Shown in pieces: positions 31,436-42,127 of a stretch of DNA of 64,000 nt. The stretch is taken from assembly GCA_964030475.1 (NCBI GenBank), contig CAXIPT010000006.1, positions 2,226,817-2,290,816 on the forward strand, given 5' to 3'. Both the position numbers and the translations under genes were made by a program. The notes under the pieces are model-generated. The model saw only the letters and a list, made by a program, of their open reading frames with translations. It was not told the origin of the DNA and did no database searches. This stretch comes from Tethya wilhelma. Taxonomy: Eukaryota; Porifera; Demospongiae; Tethyida; Tethyidae. Positions within the stretch are counted from its first letter, which is position 1, and each line of letters opens with the position of its first letter.

Positions 31436-34400
31436 ATGGCTACGTACGGCTCTCTCAAACCGTTCAATCCGAGAGTAGATGACTGGGAAGTGTACGAGGA
31501 GAAGCTCCGTTTCTATCTGGTTGCAAATGGCATTACTGACGCCAAGAAGAAACGGTCAATTTTACTTACATGTTGCGGAGACTCGACCTTCAAACTCCTG
31601 CGGAGTCTGGTACCTGGGGGCAAGCTGGATGCCGACGCAGTGACTTACGCCTCACTGACGAAGCTGTTGAAAGATCATTACTGCAAGAAGCAGTCGGCAA
31701 TTGTATACCGTTACAAATTCAATACTCGGGCCAGGAAGCCGTCGGAATCGATAGCTGACTATATTGTGGCCTTGCGAGAGCTCGCTCTCAACTGTGACTA
31801 TGGAGGCACTCTAGAAGAGATGCTGAGGGATAGACTCGTGTGCGGCGTGAACCACGAAGGGATACAGCGTAAGCTACTTGCTGAGGACGATTTGACATAT
31901 GATAACGCTCTCAAGATAGCCCAGAGCATTGAGTCTGCTGAGAGTGATGCCAAGAAACTGGGTACTGCATCGAATGGCTACTCTCCAACCCCCGTGGTGA
32001 ACTTGACTAAGTCAGTCGTCCCACCTGCTCATTCACACACAAGTACTACTGTGACCTGCTACCGCTGTGGTGGACCCCATTTGGCAACACAGTGCCGTCA
32101 CATCGACACAATCTGTCGTTACTGCAAGAAAAGAGGCCACATAGCCAAAGTTTGCCTAACTGCTAAACGCCGTGCCAAATCTCTAGCTCCCGACTCGCTA
32201 CCTCCTAGTCAAGCAAAGAAACCTCCCAAGAAGAGTAACTACGTTGGTGAAGAAACTGAACCCTCTGAACAATCAGATACTGAGTATGACATGCATGCAG
32301 TGACTGATCAGCACCATGACCCATACTGTGTCGAGGTACAATTGAATGGCACTCATGTACTGATGGAACTGGACACGGGTGCAGCCGTTTCCATCCTCAA
32401 TGAAGCTACTTACAAGACGTTGCAACAGTCTTCCGAACTACCTCCGCTAAGAGAAGCCACTAGCAAGCTCAAGACCTACACTGGACAAGACATACAGGTG
32501 TTGGGGCTCACAGATGTTACTGCCAGGTATGCTGAGAAAGAGTTGTGCTTATGTATACATGTGGTTTCAGGGAGTGGACCTAATTTGTTAGGTAGAGATT
32601 GGATAACTCCACTTGAGGTGACCCTTCCAGACCTCAACGACATTAACTTACTAGAGCATGACACTCCACTTGAAGAGCTTCTTTCCAAGTACGCCAATGT
32701 GTTCAAGGAAGAGCTTGGGTGTTTCAAGGGACCCCCAGTTGCATTCAGTGTGCCTGAAACGGCAAAACCAAAGTTTTACAAAGCTAGGCCGGTGCCTTTT
32801 TCATTGAAAAGTAAAGTGGAACTAGAACTGCAACGGTTGTCTGATCAGGGTATCATATCCCCTGTACAATTTTCCTCCTGGGCAGCGCCTGTAGTGCCGG
32901 TGCTAAAGAAGAATGGGGACATACGATTATGTGGAGATTTCAAACTTACCATTAATCAAGCTGCTCCTACTGAGACCTACCCACTGCCAGTAGTGGACGA
33001 ACTCTTTGCAACCCACTCAGGTGGAACTTTTTTTTCGAAACTAGATTTGAGCAATGCCTATCTCCAGTTGCCACTGGACGAATCAAGCAAGAAGTTTGTG
33101 ACTGTGAACACTCACAAAGGACTTTTTACTTACAATCGCCTCCCGTTTGGTGTCGCATCATCTCCGGCGATTTTTCAGCGTCACATTGAAACCTTACTAC
33201 AGGGCATTGACGGTGTCAGTGTTTATATTGATGACATCTTGATATCTGCTTCAACCTTGGAAGAGCACCTCCATAGGCTCGAGTTGGTCTTGAAACGTTT
33301 GGACCAAGCTGGATTACGCCTCAACCGTGGCAAATGTTTCTTCCTGCGTTCAAGTATTGAGTACCTTGCATATAGAATTGACAAAGATGGCATTCACCCA
33401 TTACAAGACAAAGTGCAAGCCATCAAGGAGGCTCCAGTGCCTATGAATGTTACTCAATTACGCTCCTTCCTTGGGTTGTTGAACTATTACAACAAGTTTC
33501 TACCCAATCTGGCAGCCGTTCTCACACCTCTTTATACTCTGTTGAACAAAGACCAGAAATGGCATTGGGACGAAGAACAAGCGAAGGCTTTCCAAGCAGC
33601 GAAAGATGCCCTCCAGTCCGACTCTCTTCTCGTTCATTACAACACTAGCAAACCCTTGGTGTTAGCATGCGATGCTTCGGACTACGGCATTGGTGCTGTG
33701 TTGTCCCATGTCATTGATGGACAAGAACGACCAATTGCTTACATCTCTCGTACTCTATCAGCTGCAGAGAAGCACTATGCTCAGCTTGAAAAGGAGGCTT
33801 TGGCCATTGTTTTTGCAGTAAAGAAGTTTCATCGTTACTTACTAGGCAGACATTTTACTATCCAGTCTGACCATCAGCCTTTGAAAACGTTGTTTGGAGA
33901 ATCCAACAAGATTCCTCACATGGCCTCCTCCAGAATTGTGCGATGGGCTCTGATTCTCTCTGCATACAACTATTCAATTCAATACAAAGCCGGGAAGCAC
34001 TTGGGAAATGCGGATGCACTCAGCCGTCTACCTTGTTCTGTTACAACTTCTCACGAGTGTGTTCCAGCTGATGTTGTCAATGTGATTGATCACCTGTCGT
34101 CAACTCCTGTCAACGCAGCCAGTATCAAGCAGTGGACAGCACAAGATCCTACTCTCTCGTGTGTTCACCGTTTTCTCCTGTCAGGATGGCCTGTGCAAAA
34201 GCTCAGCAAAGAGTTTCAGCCGTTTGTGTCAAGGAAAAACGAACTGAGTGTTTTAGATGGTTGCGTTCTGTGGTCCTCGCGGATTGTTGTTCCTCCTCCT
34301 GGAAGACAGCAACTATTGGATGAGCTGCACAACACTCATCTCGGAGTCAGTAAGATGAAGACTCTAGCCCGTGCTTATGTATGGTGGCCCGGCATGGACT

Positions 34401-35362
34401 CGGACATTGAAAATGTGGTGAAGTCTTGCAGAGTCTGTCAGGAGTCAAGACCAGCTCCTGCGCCAGCGCCTCTTCATTCATGGGAATGGCCAACAGAGTC
34501 TTGGAGCAGATTGCATTTAGACTACGCTGGTCCTTTTTTGGGACATATGTTCCTGATCATAGTTGATGCTCATTCTAAGTGGATGGATGTCCACATTATG
34601 CAATCGATATCTGCTAGCAAGACTATTGAGAAGCTTCGAATCGTGTTTGCCAACCATGGTTTACCGCACAAAGTGGTGACTGACAATGGTCCTTCGTTTA
34701 CTAGCGAGGAGTTTCGTTGTTTTATGTCTGAGAATGGCATTGTCCATTGTACAACTGCTCCGTACCATCCATCAAGCAACGGTCTTGCGGAAAGAGCGGT
34801 ACAAACCTTCAAGCGAGGTCTCAAGTGCATCAAAGGAGATTCAATTCAAGAGAGACTGTCTAAGTTTCTGTTTCACTACCGTATCACCCCACACACTACA
34901 ACTGGGTTGTCTCCTGCTCAACTTCTCATGGGCAAACGGTTAAGATCTCGTTTTGACAGACTTTTTCCAAATGTGCACCAAACTGTTCAGAGTCGGCAAG
35001 TTAAACAGGCTCTACAGCATGACAACTCGAAACCTCTTCGCAGCTTTGTAGTTGGTGATCATGTTTACACCAAAGATTTTTCTGCTACTCCTATTACTTG
35101 GATACCAGGAGAGATTGTCAAAGTCACTGGACCTTTGTCATATCATGTCAAGCTTCAATCTGGCCGTATTGTCCGCAGACATGTGGATGCTGTCCGTGTC
35201 AGAACTGTCGATTATTCTCCTATCTCTTCTCCCATTGTGACTGATGATCTCTACTTACCTGATAGCAAAGGGAAACCTAGCTCTCAGCAGGCTGATCCCA
35301 CACCAGTCAGACGATCTACTAGAAGTCGTCCTCCGCCTCTCCGTTATGGATTTGGAACTTAG
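31436..35362 (+). CDS. Gag-Pol polyprotein of Ty3/gypsy element
   Basis: A single uninterrupted frame of 1308 residues. Order and key features: gag (1-200); two CCHC knuckles at about 206 (CYRCGGPHLATQC) and 227 (CRYCKKRGHIAKVC); aspartic protease at about 311 (ELDTGAAVSIL); reverse transcriptase with RLCGDFKLTIN at about 497, SKLDLSNAYLQL, LPFGVASSPAIFQ and the catalytic YIDDIL at about 596; RNase H (ACDASDYGIGAV, about 744); integrase with an HHCC finger (962-1002, ending CRVCQ) and the catalytic Asp, Asp and Glu in LDYAGPF, VTDNGPSF and SNGLAERA; then a chromatin-distal tail. It copies the element through an RNA intermediate and inserts it. The resemblance is to Mag-lineage elements ('K02A2.6-like' proteins), by memory. 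All catalytic residues I looked for are present. Confidence 0.93.
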   Translation: MATYGSLKPFNPRVDDWEVYEEKLRFYLVANGITDAKKKRSILLTCCGDSTFKLLRSLVPGGKLDADAVTYASLTKLLKDHYCKKQSAIVYRYKFNTRARKPSESIADYIVALRELALNCDYGGTLEEMLRDRLVCGVNHEGIQRKLLAEDDLTYDNALKIAQSIESAESDAKKLGTASNGYSPTPVVNLTKSVVPPAHSHTSTTVTCYRCGGPHLATQCRHIDTICRYCKKRGHIAKVCLTAKRRAKSLAPDSLPPSQAKKPPKKSNYVGEETEPSEQSDTEYDMHAVTDQHHDPYCVEVQLNGTHVLMELDTGAAVSILNEATYKTLQQSSELPPLREATSKLKTYTGQDIQVLGLTDVTARYAEKELCLCIHVVSGSGPNLLGRDWITPLEVTLPDLNDINLLEHDTPLEELLSKYANVFKEELGCFKGPPVAFSVPETAKPKFYKARPVPFSLKSKVELELQRLSDQGIISPVQFSSWAAPVVPVLKKNGDIRLCGDFKLTINQAAPTETYPLPVVDELFATHSGGTFFSKLDLSNAYLQLPLDESSKKFVTVNTHKGLFTYNRLPFGVASSPAIFQRHIETLLQGIDGVSVYIDDILISASTLEEHLHRLELVLKRLDQAGLRLNRGKCFFLRSSIEYLAYRIDKDGIHPLQDKVQAIKEAPVPMNVTQLRSFLGLLNYYNKFLPNLAAVLTPLYTLLNKDQKWHWDEEQAKAFQAAKDALQSDSLLVHYNTSKPLVLACDASDYGIGAVLSHVIDGQERPIAYISRTLSAAEKHYAQLEKEALAIVFAVKKFHRYLLGRHFTIQSDHQPLKTLFGESNKIPHMASSRIVRWALILSAYNYSIQYKAGKHLGNADALSRLPCSVTTSHECVPADVVNVIDHLSSTPVNAASIKQWTAQDPTLSCVHRFLLSGWPVQKLSKEFQPFVSRKNELSVLDGCVLWSSRIVVPPPGRQQLLDELHNTHLGVSKMKTLARAYVWWPGMDSDIENVVKSCRVCQESRPAPAPAPLHSWEWPTESWSRLHLDYAGPFLGHMFLIIVDAHSKWMDVHIMQSISASKTIEKLRIVFANHGLPHKVVTDNGPSFTSEEFRCFMSENGIVHCTTAPYHPSSNGLAERAVQTFKRGLKCIKGDSIQERLSKFLFHYRITPHTTTGLSPAQLLMGKRLRSRFDRLFPNVHQTVQSRQVKQALQHDNSKPLRSFVVGDHVYTKDFSATPITWIPGEIVKVTGPLSYHVKLQSGRIVRRHVDAVRVRTVDYSPISSPIVTDDLYLPDSKGKPSSQQADPTPVRRSTRSRPPPLRYGFGT

Positions 35363-35383
35363 TACCATCTCAGAGGGGGGAAG

Positions 35384-35562
35384 TGTTGTATACACACTAG
35401 ACTTTGAACTATGGACTTGGACTTAATTATATATGCATGCATTAAATTCCATGGTTTTATTCACTTCCGTTGTACCTATTTTTAAGTTGTGTAGGATTGT
35501 TTTGTCGTTAGTTCTGTTTGATGTTAAAGAACTGTGAAGCGCTTGCTCTCCGGGTTACCACA
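35384..35562 (+). repeat. 3' LTR
   Basis: 179 bp from TGTTGTATAC to TTACCACA, directly after the polypurine tract, with the usual TG..CA ends. Confidence 0.88.
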
Positions 35563-35783
35563 GCAAGTAAATCTTATGATTCAGCTCCTGCCTCCAAATG
35601 ACTGAGATGTGTGTTTCACTTCAGTATCAAGCAGGCACACAACTTACCAGCTCAGCAGCCCGCCGCTGCGGGCTGAGTCTGGCTTGCCAGACCATAGATA
35701 TATATGGCCAGACCAACTCAGATGTATTTCAACTCAGACCAACTCAAATGTAATTTGTAGAATTATGGAAAAATTAGAACAAA

Positions 35784-36045
35784 CAAGTAAAAAAACCATT
35801 GGAAATGATGCAATGAGACACAGGAATGGCTAAATCATAAAAAGAACGCAAACAAGATGGAATGGCTGTTAGAGTGTGTAAGGAATTCTTCCTGTGGGCA
35901 AAATGAGAGACTAAATAAGGAGATTGTTAAATGCAGCCTATACAGGAAGAATTCTGCACACACTCTAATAGCCATTCCATCTTGTTAGCGTTCTTTTTAC
36001 AATTTAGCCATTCATTACATCATTTCCAATGGTTTTTTTTACTTG
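35784..36045. mobile_element. Palindromic MITE, complete copy
   Basis: Arms of roughly 110 bp: the left begins CAAGTAAAAAAACCATTGGA and the right ends with its complement. Inside both arms are AAGATGGAATGGCTGTTAGA-type sequence and GGAAGAATTC. Relatives lie at 38492-38675 and 45465-45700. No coding capacity. Confidence 0.8.
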
Positions 36046-37250
36046 TAATACAATTATGTATTATTATAAGAAACATGCAAAAATATTATAATCGATCTTA
36101 ATATTGAAAACAATTACCAAACAATCAAACTCATAACAAAATGAAATTATATTCATAAGGAAACATAATACATTTAACAGGAAAGTATAAATAATAATTA
36201 TTGTTATTTATTGTAGAGTAGTTTTTGGAAAAGCAAAACAAAGTCTTCAGTTATGCTTAAAAGTTTTGTTGGTATTGTGAACATAGCCACACTAGTTTTG
36301 GGAACCAGTGCCTTGCACAAAGAAGACCATGGCATTGTATAATATATCATAGAACTGTATCTCTGTCTAAACTGGGTATGACAATCCACTGAGGAGCAGT
36401 CGTTTGCACAAACAAGCCAAGTAACACAGGCTTTCCTTCAATGAGGTGGTATTCATTTTAACAGTAACCAGTACTTGTTGACAAGAAACCAAGTTGTACA
36501 GACTATGCACACCATTTTTACTCTTATGAAGTAGAAACAACTTCAGAATATTGCCTAACACAGGTGGCAGACCAACCACCATTAAAAGAGATATCTTGAA
36601 AAAGAAGCAGTGACGAGTCTTGATGTCTTGGTAAGACATACTTGTGGTAGCTTGGCTCTAACAATAGTGCATGGCTGTAGAGAGAAAACGGATGAGATAA
36701 CACACATAGACTGTGAGCTAGATTATTTGAATAGATATATAACTCAACTAACTTTAGGCCAACATTTTTTGAATACTATAGTTTCTCATCAACCGCCCGC
36801 ATGATTTTTCTTGGAGTTTGATTTTTCTCAGTATTTCATTCTTTACTGCTGGGCATGCGCAGATCTAAATGATCACGTGACAGTCAGAATGCACAAATTT
36901 TAAGAAAATGAAGGTGCGGTACTTTTTGCAGGCATTTTGTGAGTGGGAGTCTGGAGCCTAACTTGTTAAAGAAATCAAGATGCTTATAACTTACAGCGTA
37001 TTTGTAAAATGCTTGTGCCATCATTGCACTGAAGAATTGAAGCGTTGGAGTCAAGAAGCGTGACGTTTCGAGGGTGTGGCGAGAATAATAAATAATGATA
37101 ATGAGCCTCCCGCCCTCATGCCAGCTTCAAGTATCACTGATGAGAAACTAATAATTAACAAATCTTGGCCTTATCATAGATATATATCTCGGTAAAGAAG
37201 CATGAACAATTAAGTGTGAGTTTGACAACATACTTGTGGTACGTGGTTTC
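36046..37250. other. Intergenic, degenerate repeats
   Basis: A unit around GAGTCTTGATGTCTTGG ... ACATACTTGTGGTA..TGGCTCTA at 36615-36760 recurs, diverged, at 37220-37620 (split by a MITE) and 37690-37790. No gene is recognised. Confidence 0.5.
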
Positions 37251-37548
37251 AAGGGGTAGTCACAACCATACCTGCCATAGGACCGTTTGCCACCGCGGTT
37301 AAGAATCTTGACCACCCAAAATTGGCCTTGACCTCTTGACCATATAGGCTTAAAACCTTCTTGACTCCTTGACTTGAATACAATAAAATGGGCGGTCCCC
37401 AATTTTGTAGTGCCACACCTCTTAATTAGCCCAGCGACTATCGTCTTGACCCTTTGACTAATCATATTTTTGGGCCTTGACCTGTTGACCGACACTTTGA
37501 CCGCAGTCGCAAACGGTCCTATGGCAGGTATGGTTGTGACCACCCCTT
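37251..37548. mobile_element. MITE with about 40-bp terminal inverted repeats
   Basis: Left end AAGGGGTAGTCACAACCATA and right end its near-complement, both continuing through CCTGCCATAGGACCGTTTGC. The interior is rich in TTGACC/CTTGAC motifs. The element splits a copy of the degenerate repeat. The target duplication is ambiguous. Confidence 0.75.
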
Positions 37549-38491
37549 CAGTGTGGTTTGGCTCTAGTTTATAGAGAGAGCACACAAAGATTGTGAGCTA
37601 TAATTCCAAATAGATTTACAACTTCATCACCTTTAAGAGTTATCTTGGAAAACTACCATTCACACAGGTATATTAAAAATGAAGCCAGAATGAGTCTTGA
37701 TGTCTTGGCCAGAGTTTGCAACATACTGGTAGTTTGGATCTAGACTACAGAGAAAAGATGAGAGAACACACATAGATTGCTGATCAATCCGCACGAAATG
37801 AAATAGCACACAGCTAGTCTCATAATTATACCTGTCACAAGTGTGTCACTACAACTTGACTGAAAGGGGTCGTTACTTTAGAAAATACAGCTATTCTGCA
37901 CGTAAATAGTGTGCAGAATTAACCAGAAGAAAAGATCCAGATAAGCAGATACATCATTCTGTCGCAACTAAGACCGATAGACAAATTTCTTTCTAGAAGG
38001 AGATTTCAGCTTCAGAAGCATAAAAGCCACACTCATTCCAAAAAGCAGCCGAACCATTTCCTCTTTTAAACTACACATACACATACACAAACATACACAC
38101 AATCACACCATCACAAACACACACACACACACACATACAGACACACACACAAATTATTTCCATTAATGAAATGATGTACACTGGATCAAAAATGACATTT
38201 CTTATACAACCTTATATGCAGGATTTGTACATGAAATATCAGGAGAACTATCCTTCACAAATTCTCTAGCTGACAGTTCATGTGTCATTTAGCTGTCCTG
38301 AACTACATGACAGATCTAACTATCTTCCTGTGGTTTCTGTAACTGACAAGTCATTTCAGTGCATGTGTGCTGATTGTACAATTCAGACAGAAAAGTGTCA
38401 AAAATCTTTAATATAGTTTACTATAAACAAAGATTGATACATTATGTTATACTGAGTTCATCTGTCCCAAATCAAGCTGGTACAATGTATA
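37549..38491. other. Intergenic, no gene seen
   Basis: Contains CA-rich simple sequence at 38070-38150 and the third copy of the degenerate unit (37690-37790). Confidence 0.5.
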
Positions 38492-38675
38492 CAAGTAAAA
38501 AAAACATTGGATATGTAATGAAACACAGGAGTGCCTAAATCGTAAAAAGAAAGCAAACAAGATGGAATCGCTGTTAGAGTGTGTGCAGAATTCTTCCTGT
38601 ATTGGCTGCATTTAACAATCTCCCTATTGAGTCTCTCATTTTGCCCACAGGAAGAATTCCTTACACACTCTAACA
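38492..38675. mobile_element. Palindromic MITE, right arm cut by hAT element
   Basis: Starts CAAGTAAAAAAAACATTGGA like the copy at 35784. The right arm is present only up to TTACACACTCTAACA and then stops where the hAT terminal repeat starts. Confidence 0.7.
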
Positions 38676-41513
38676 CAGACCTCTCAACCTGAAATTGTAG
38701 CTTGGAGTGAGACTGACACTATCTTCACATGCGTTGGACCGAAACTAGCTCACTTCACATACATGTGCATGCATGATGTTATTATTATTATTGTTATAAC
38801 AATGAAGATAAAAAAAACAGCATTACATATTCACATAGCTTTCAGTACACTATATAATTAATTTTATGGCCTTTTGTGTTGATTGTTATACTCTTTTGTT
38901 GCTTTCTTTGCCTTTTCTAGTATACTCTTTGTGGGCCTCCATTGTAAAGGGTTCTCTATATGTGTTTTAACAGTAATTAATGAAGAAAGTGTACCATCCA
39001 ACTTCAACGAGCTCCTTGATGGTGTTTTATTTTTGTTGATGAGTGAGAAAATCCTTTCTTCTCCTGCATTTGAATGTGGTATAGTCATTATTGCCCCTGC
39101 AATGAGAAATAGAAGGTCAAATTCACATTCATTTGTGCCTGGTTTCTTAACACCTCTAAGATAATTCCAAAATATATCTACACGTAGTGGATCTTCAAGT
39201 GTGGGACAAGCACTCTCTCTTACAGATAATGGTATGTCCTCTAATACCAATGTTTGGTAAGTTAGGAACTGCTCATTAAGTTTGTCCATATCTAACCCAG
39301 TGAAGATATGACTGTATGTCTGTACAATATATTCGACTGAGGAAAAAGTACATTCGAGCCTGTTTTCGAATCCAATCCAATTGACGTGTGATAACAACTG
39401 ATCAAAGAAAGGACACCACTTAAGAAGGTATTGAGTTGCACACACAAAAAAGAGACGAACACCTTCATAAAAACATTTCTGATCTCTCTCAGCAACATCC
39501 CCTTCATCCAAAAGCTTCCTAAGGGTTTGTTTTGTGAGTATACCAATTACTAAATCTTTGTCACTTACTTGGTTGCTCGGATTAGCAAAGTCTAGAGTCA
39601 ACAAAGTTCCTTCTCGTGTACAATCAACGAGAATAGTTGGTTTGATGTATTTTGAAAGGATTTTCTTAAAAAGTGACAGGAGTTGCTGCTGCAGAACATG
39701 AATGAGAGGTTCTTCACGTTGTAAAAATTTGTTTGCAGAAGTGAATACTGAGAGCACCGATTGAAAAAACAAGAGATAAACCTCACTCATAGGGTCTTCA
39801 AAAACTCTTTGAAGTCGTATAAATCGTGCTTGTGACTCATCTCCAGACAGAAAGTACGATCTCAAACTTGGAAACTGTTTTAAACTTCGTTCTATTGCTA
39901 ACTCAAGACTTAACCAGCGAGTAGAAATGTGTTTAATTATTGTTCTGTACTCCTGATTGCAAAATTCGCAGTAGGATTTGAGATCATTCTTTCTATTTGT
40001 AGATTTTTCAAACCAATAATACAAGTCAATTGCAAACTCTTCAGCATCAAACACACAAATTGTTGAGAAGGCATTTCCTGCTTTCTGAGCAGCATTGTGT
40101 AAAATATGGCAGGGACAACCATTAACAAATATAGCACCATTTCTCTGAAGTATTCGTGTTTTGAGAGAGTTACGAACACCAATATTGACAGAAGTGTTAT
40201 CAACACCAAGTGATGTACACAAAACCCATGGATTAGGGATACCAAGCATCTCAGAAAGTCTTGCTTCCATCACAGAGAAAATTGCTTCAGCAGTTGAACT
40301 TGTGGAGGTACACATATCAAGAAACTGTGTTACAATTTTTCCATTGCTTCTGTCAAAAATTCTAATTGTCAACGGGTGCATTTTCTCCAAGTCAGTGTCA
40401 TTTGAACCATCAACTGAAACTGAAAATGGATGACTCTTCATATTCTCAACTAAATCTTTCTTTAGAGATGGTGCAACAGCAAAATTAAGGATGCACATGG
40501 CTTTCGTAGATGCTGAATGGTAATTAGTTGCGATTTTGGAATCGGGAAATATGCTTCTAATGGTAGGAGAAAGCTTATCATGAAACGCTAATGGAATATT
40601 AGAACCAGCAGCTAAAACGGCCATTTTCACTTCTGCCTCAGTTCGCTTCAGCATTTCATCACCAGTTTGGGTGGGAAATCTCAAACGTGACTGAGCTTGC
40701 ATTGACTTTGCTCGGTCTTGATGACTTTGGGTCTTAGAGTGTTTAACCACATCTTGTTTCCCCATATGGTCACACTTAATTGATCTATTGCAGGTTCCAC
40801 AATGGAATCTACAGAGTAAAATATCATTAAAAAAGCATGGCTTAGCTAGAGCATTATCACCATAATGTAATACTCAAATCACAAGTGAGTCATGAGTCAA
40901 AACCGGGCCATCAAATACATTCTACCTAAATCAGTGGAATTGTATTTAAGCTGAATGTTATGCTATATTGTAACACTTGTAATTAGCTATAGAAACGCTC
41001 ACCTGTATGGATCTCCAGTGACTGAATGAATGAAAGGAAACTCTTTTGTCCACTGTGGGTTAAACTTTGTACGATAGCGGGCCGCTCCCGAGTATTTTCT
41101 TGCTCGTTTCGGCTTAGGAGGGCTCTCATTGTCAGACTCGTCTTCGCTGTCAGTTCCAAAGCCATCTAACTCATCTCCTTGCTCATCATCAAGATTGCTG
41201 CCAGCACGCTCAGCCGCCATGGCCTAGTATCATGTGTACGTGTTGTTTTAGACTAACTGCATGACTACACGTGTGCATCACGCTTCATGCAATATGCATG
41301 CCCATGGCAATGCATTGGGGGAGTGGCATCAAAGTTGGTAAAGATCATCTATACAGCTAGCTACCAGATGAGTGAGAGTCAGAGCGCAACTTGCAAGTTT
41401 CTGTGATCGATACCCGTGAGAAGTCAAAGACTCTTGAAGACTGGTCGTGAGAGCGTGAGTTGATGTCCAAAAGCGTGTGACACACGACCAAACCGTGTGA
41501 GTTGAGAGGTCTG
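38676..41513 (-). mobile_element. hAT-family DNA transposon with 13-bp terminal repeats
   Basis: Perfect CAGACCTCTCAAC at 38676-38688 and its complement GTTGAGAGGTCTG at 41501-41513 bracket an intact transposase gene. The outer 8 bp differ (CTCTAACA and CCTTGCGA), so no target duplication is seen. Either one end has been rearranged or the true termini differ. Confidence 0.65.
38864..41220 (-). CDS. hAT-type transposase with BED-like finger
   Basis: Two exons, 41003-41220 and 38864-40808, join in frame to 720 residues; the start GCCATGGCGG is a good translation context. The acidic N-terminus and basic PPKPKRARK patch are followed by a BED-like finger that spans the splice junction (FHCGTC, then HSKTQSH). 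The core has hAT landmarks: an Asp in FSVSVDGSNDTD, LGVDNTSVN, CPCHILHNAAQKA, the RW motif in ISTRWLSLELAI, and the C-terminal dimerisation region (IPHSNAGEERIFSLINKNK, then LSSLITVK). hAT transposases cut and paste elements with 8-bp target duplications. No frameshift or stop was found, so it could be active or domesticated. Its matching terminal repeats favour an element gene. Confidence 0.8.
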
Positions 41514-41627
41514 CCTTGCGAACTTCTGCAGTAAGTAATTTTGTATTTCCAATTAATGCCCCTCACTTTACTAAAGCACTGCCACATTTGTTGACAGACT
41601 GCCTCTACTGTAACTACAAGCACTACT

Positions 41628-42127
41628 GTGGATGCAAGAAGTACTATCACTGTCTCGTCTACATCACCAACATCCATGGAAACCCGCCGGAGTGACAGAC
41701 TTGTTCAAATGAGACTAGATTTTTCGCAAGATGGCAAGATGGGCCTACGAAAGCCATCGGACAGTGTATGTGTGTTTAACTTATCTTTGAATACAAATAG
41801 TGCACATGTATAAGCTTACTATGCATATATATTTTCAATATGAATTATTTTTGTAAACCTTTAACTCATTGATATTTTTGGTCATTTTTGTTATAATTAT
41901 AGGAAAGTTTGATTTACCAATCATCGGCATCCAGTTGTGCTGTAGCAGTTAGTGAAGATGTGATTAAAGAAAGGTCAAAGATTTTCTTCAAAAACCCGAC
42001 CAAGTATCAATTAGCTGTTAATGATGCTAGCTTCCAACTCTGTAAAGAAAATCCTAATTTTCTTAATGAAAAAAAAGGTGTCCTTTACAATTTAGCACAA
42101 GAAAGAACTCGTGAAGAATACAACTAA
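41628..42127 (+). CDS. Hypothetical two-exon protein
   Basis: Exons 41628-41765 and 41903-42127 join in phase 0 (GTATGT donor, TTATAG acceptor) to 120 residues. The first exon is Ser/Thr-rich with RRSDRLVQMRLDF. The second has SEDVIKERSKIFFKNPTKYQ and ASFQLCKENPNFLNEKKG, which looks like a charged helical segment. I do not recognise the family. It lies just outside the hAT terminal repeat and may be a remnant of another mobile element. Confidence 0.35.

Larger units (their letters stand above)
31266..35562 (+). mobile_element. Ty3/gypsy LTR retrotransposon, Mag-like
   Basis: 5' LTR remnant, PBS region (31407-31430), one gag-pol frame, polypurine tract (AGAGGGGGGAAG, about 35372-35383) and 3' LTR. 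The overlap of the two LTRs differs by about one substitution and one indel, so insertion is recent. The 5' LTR lacks its first 38 bp or so. Confidence 0.9.

Noticed and set aside
37148..37585. 145-residue reverse frame
   Set aside because: It spans a MITE with 40-bp inverted ends and reads through both ends; no domain is seen.
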